Below, one piece after another: positions 6,455-6,996 of a stretch of DNA of 6,996 nt. Made by a program: the position numbers and the translations under genes. The DNA comes from Verrucomicrobiota bacterium (lineage in GTDB: Bacteria; Verrucomicrobiota; Verrucomicrobiia; Verrucomicrobiales; DEV007). The number at the start of each line of letters is the position of its first letter. Within the stretch, counting starts at the first letter, position 1. The notes under the pieces are model-generated. The model searched no databases. It was not told the DNA's origin and saw nothing but the letters and a program-made list of their open reading frames with translations. Location of the stretch: positions 1-6,996 of the forward strand of contig JAQCER010000174.1 in NCBI GenBank assembly GCA_027618625.1, written 5' to 3'.

Positions 6455-6592
6455 GAATGACGAAACCCGAATAGACGAACGCCACTTCGGAGAGCGTCCC
6501 GCTTCTCGAAAATTCGTTTCGGATTTCGAGATTCCGCCTTCCTTGGGTATTTTGGTCTTTGGGCATTTTGTCAATTTCCATTTTCCTTAGGG
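6454..6592. repeat. Intergenic direct repeat DR2, copy B
   Basis: Same-orientation partner of 931-1044. This copy is longer, with extra CGAGATTCCGCCTTCC-type sequence at about 6521-6549 and ATTTCCA near 6574-6580. It runs into the last codon and stop of the PSD1 gene (TTA at 6587-6589), so the repeat overlaps coding sequence by a few bases. Apart from the sulfatase remnant and this repeat, I see no gene or clear terminator between 6198 and 6586. Confidence 0.8.
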
Positions 6593-6996
6593 AAGGAAAG
6601 CAAATTCGTTCGAGTTGATCAGGCTGCGGCAGACGAGGTGCAGGTCTGCCCCCTTACAGGCAGCCAGTTCCCCGGCGTCTGGCGCGCGGGCGAGCAGCAG
6701 CTCGAAGACCCGCCGCACCTGCGCTTCCTTGCTCGCCCCAGCCTCTTTGGTTGCGCGTCCGGCGATGAGATTTGCCTGCTCGATGACGAAGTCGCTGTTC
6801 ATCAGGTTCAGTGCCTGCAGCGGGGTCGTGGAGACCGGGCGCTTTGCCCTAACTTGACCACAATCTGGGAAGTCGAAAGCGGTGAACATGCGGTCATCGA
6901 CGCGGCGCATGCGCTCCTGGTAGAGCATGCGCCGCCACGTTTCCGGGCCGTGGTTGTCGACCACCTCCCATTGCGCGTAAGTCTTCTTGACGTTGT
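6587..6996 (-). CDS. PSD1/DUF1553 domain protein, C-terminal part
   Basis: The visible 135 residues are the C-terminus of a planctomycete-type PSD1 (DUF1549/DUF1553) protein; the frame is open through the window end and the rest lies outside. Recognisable features are NHGPETWRRMLYQERMRRVD, the DUF1553 hallmark FDFPDCGQVRAKRPVSTTPLQALNLMNSDFV, an FELLLARAPDAGEL segment, and the closing LVCRSLINSNEFAFLP before TAA. Whole proteins of this family are usually 700-1,100 residues and often carry an N-terminal cytochrome-like domain and a secretion signal, which cannot be seen here. Their biochemical role is poorly defined; gene neighbourhoods with sulfatases suggest a link to sulfated polysaccharide use. 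This gene reads toward the sulfatase fragments on the same strand, consistent with a former PSD1-sulfatase operon now interrupted by the four-gene block. Confidence 0.88.
   Translation of the reverse strand, partial: NVKKTYAQWEVVDNHGPETWRRMLYQERMRRVDDRMFTAFDFPDCGQVRAKRPVSTTPLQALNLMNSDFVIEQANLIAGRATKEAGASKEAQVRRVFELLLARAPDAGELAACKGADLHLVCRSLINSNEFAFLP

Noticed and set aside
1..6996. CRISPR array, tRNA, rRNA, transposase or integrase
   Set aside because: No regularly spaced repeats, no tRNA-like cloverleaf that I could find, and no frame with recombinase motifs; the repeats present are few and dispersed.

Overview
The flanks suggest a member of the Planctomycetota/Verrucomicrobiota group. They hold an iduronate-2-sulfatase-type sulfatase and the C-terminus of a PSD1 (DUF1549/DUF1553) protein. 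Both families are highly expanded in those phyla and often sit side by side. The intergenic DNA also carries short AT-rich repeats built around TGACGAAA/ATACCCAAA words. This assignment rests on recognised motifs, not on a search.

Layout. Minus strand, 22-900: the C-terminal half of a sulfatase that has lost its N-terminal half, including the sulfatase active-site region. It is bracketed by a 19-bp inverted repeat (17/19 match). 901-1155: repeat-rich intergenic DNA with a possible promoter. Plus strand, 1156-6197: a tight four-gene operon. It encodes a 930-residue soluble histidine kinase with an IolE-like TIM-barrel N-terminus and two GAF-like regions, a stand-alone receiver protein, an unrecognised 228-residue protein, and a ComEC-type metallo-beta-lactamase-fold hydrolase. 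The first three genes are joined by ATGA stop/start overlaps and the last by a 7-nt gap. Minus strand, 6199-6454: a decayed second sulfatase fragment followed by a second copy of the intergenic repeat. Minus strand, 6587 to the window end: the C-terminus of a PSD1/DUF1553 protein.

The four-gene block (about 1045-6200) has the opposite orientation to the flanking genes. It lies between two same-orientation, imperfect copies of one composite segment (sulfatase piece, intergenic repeat, PSD1 stop-codon end). This looks like a cassette placed inside a PSD1-sulfatase operon by recombination or duplication. No transposase or integrase is visible.

Proposed working of the block (inference): the kinase senses a small ligand through its TIM barrel and/or GAF domains and phosphorylates the receiver. 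The receiver, perhaps through the unknown third protein, controls the MBL hydrolase. The layout resembles two-component-controlled effector systems such as Detocs anti-phage defence in logic only. The domains differ and I do not recognise this exact combination. A defence role is possible but unproven; a metabolic or stress-responsive role is equally open.
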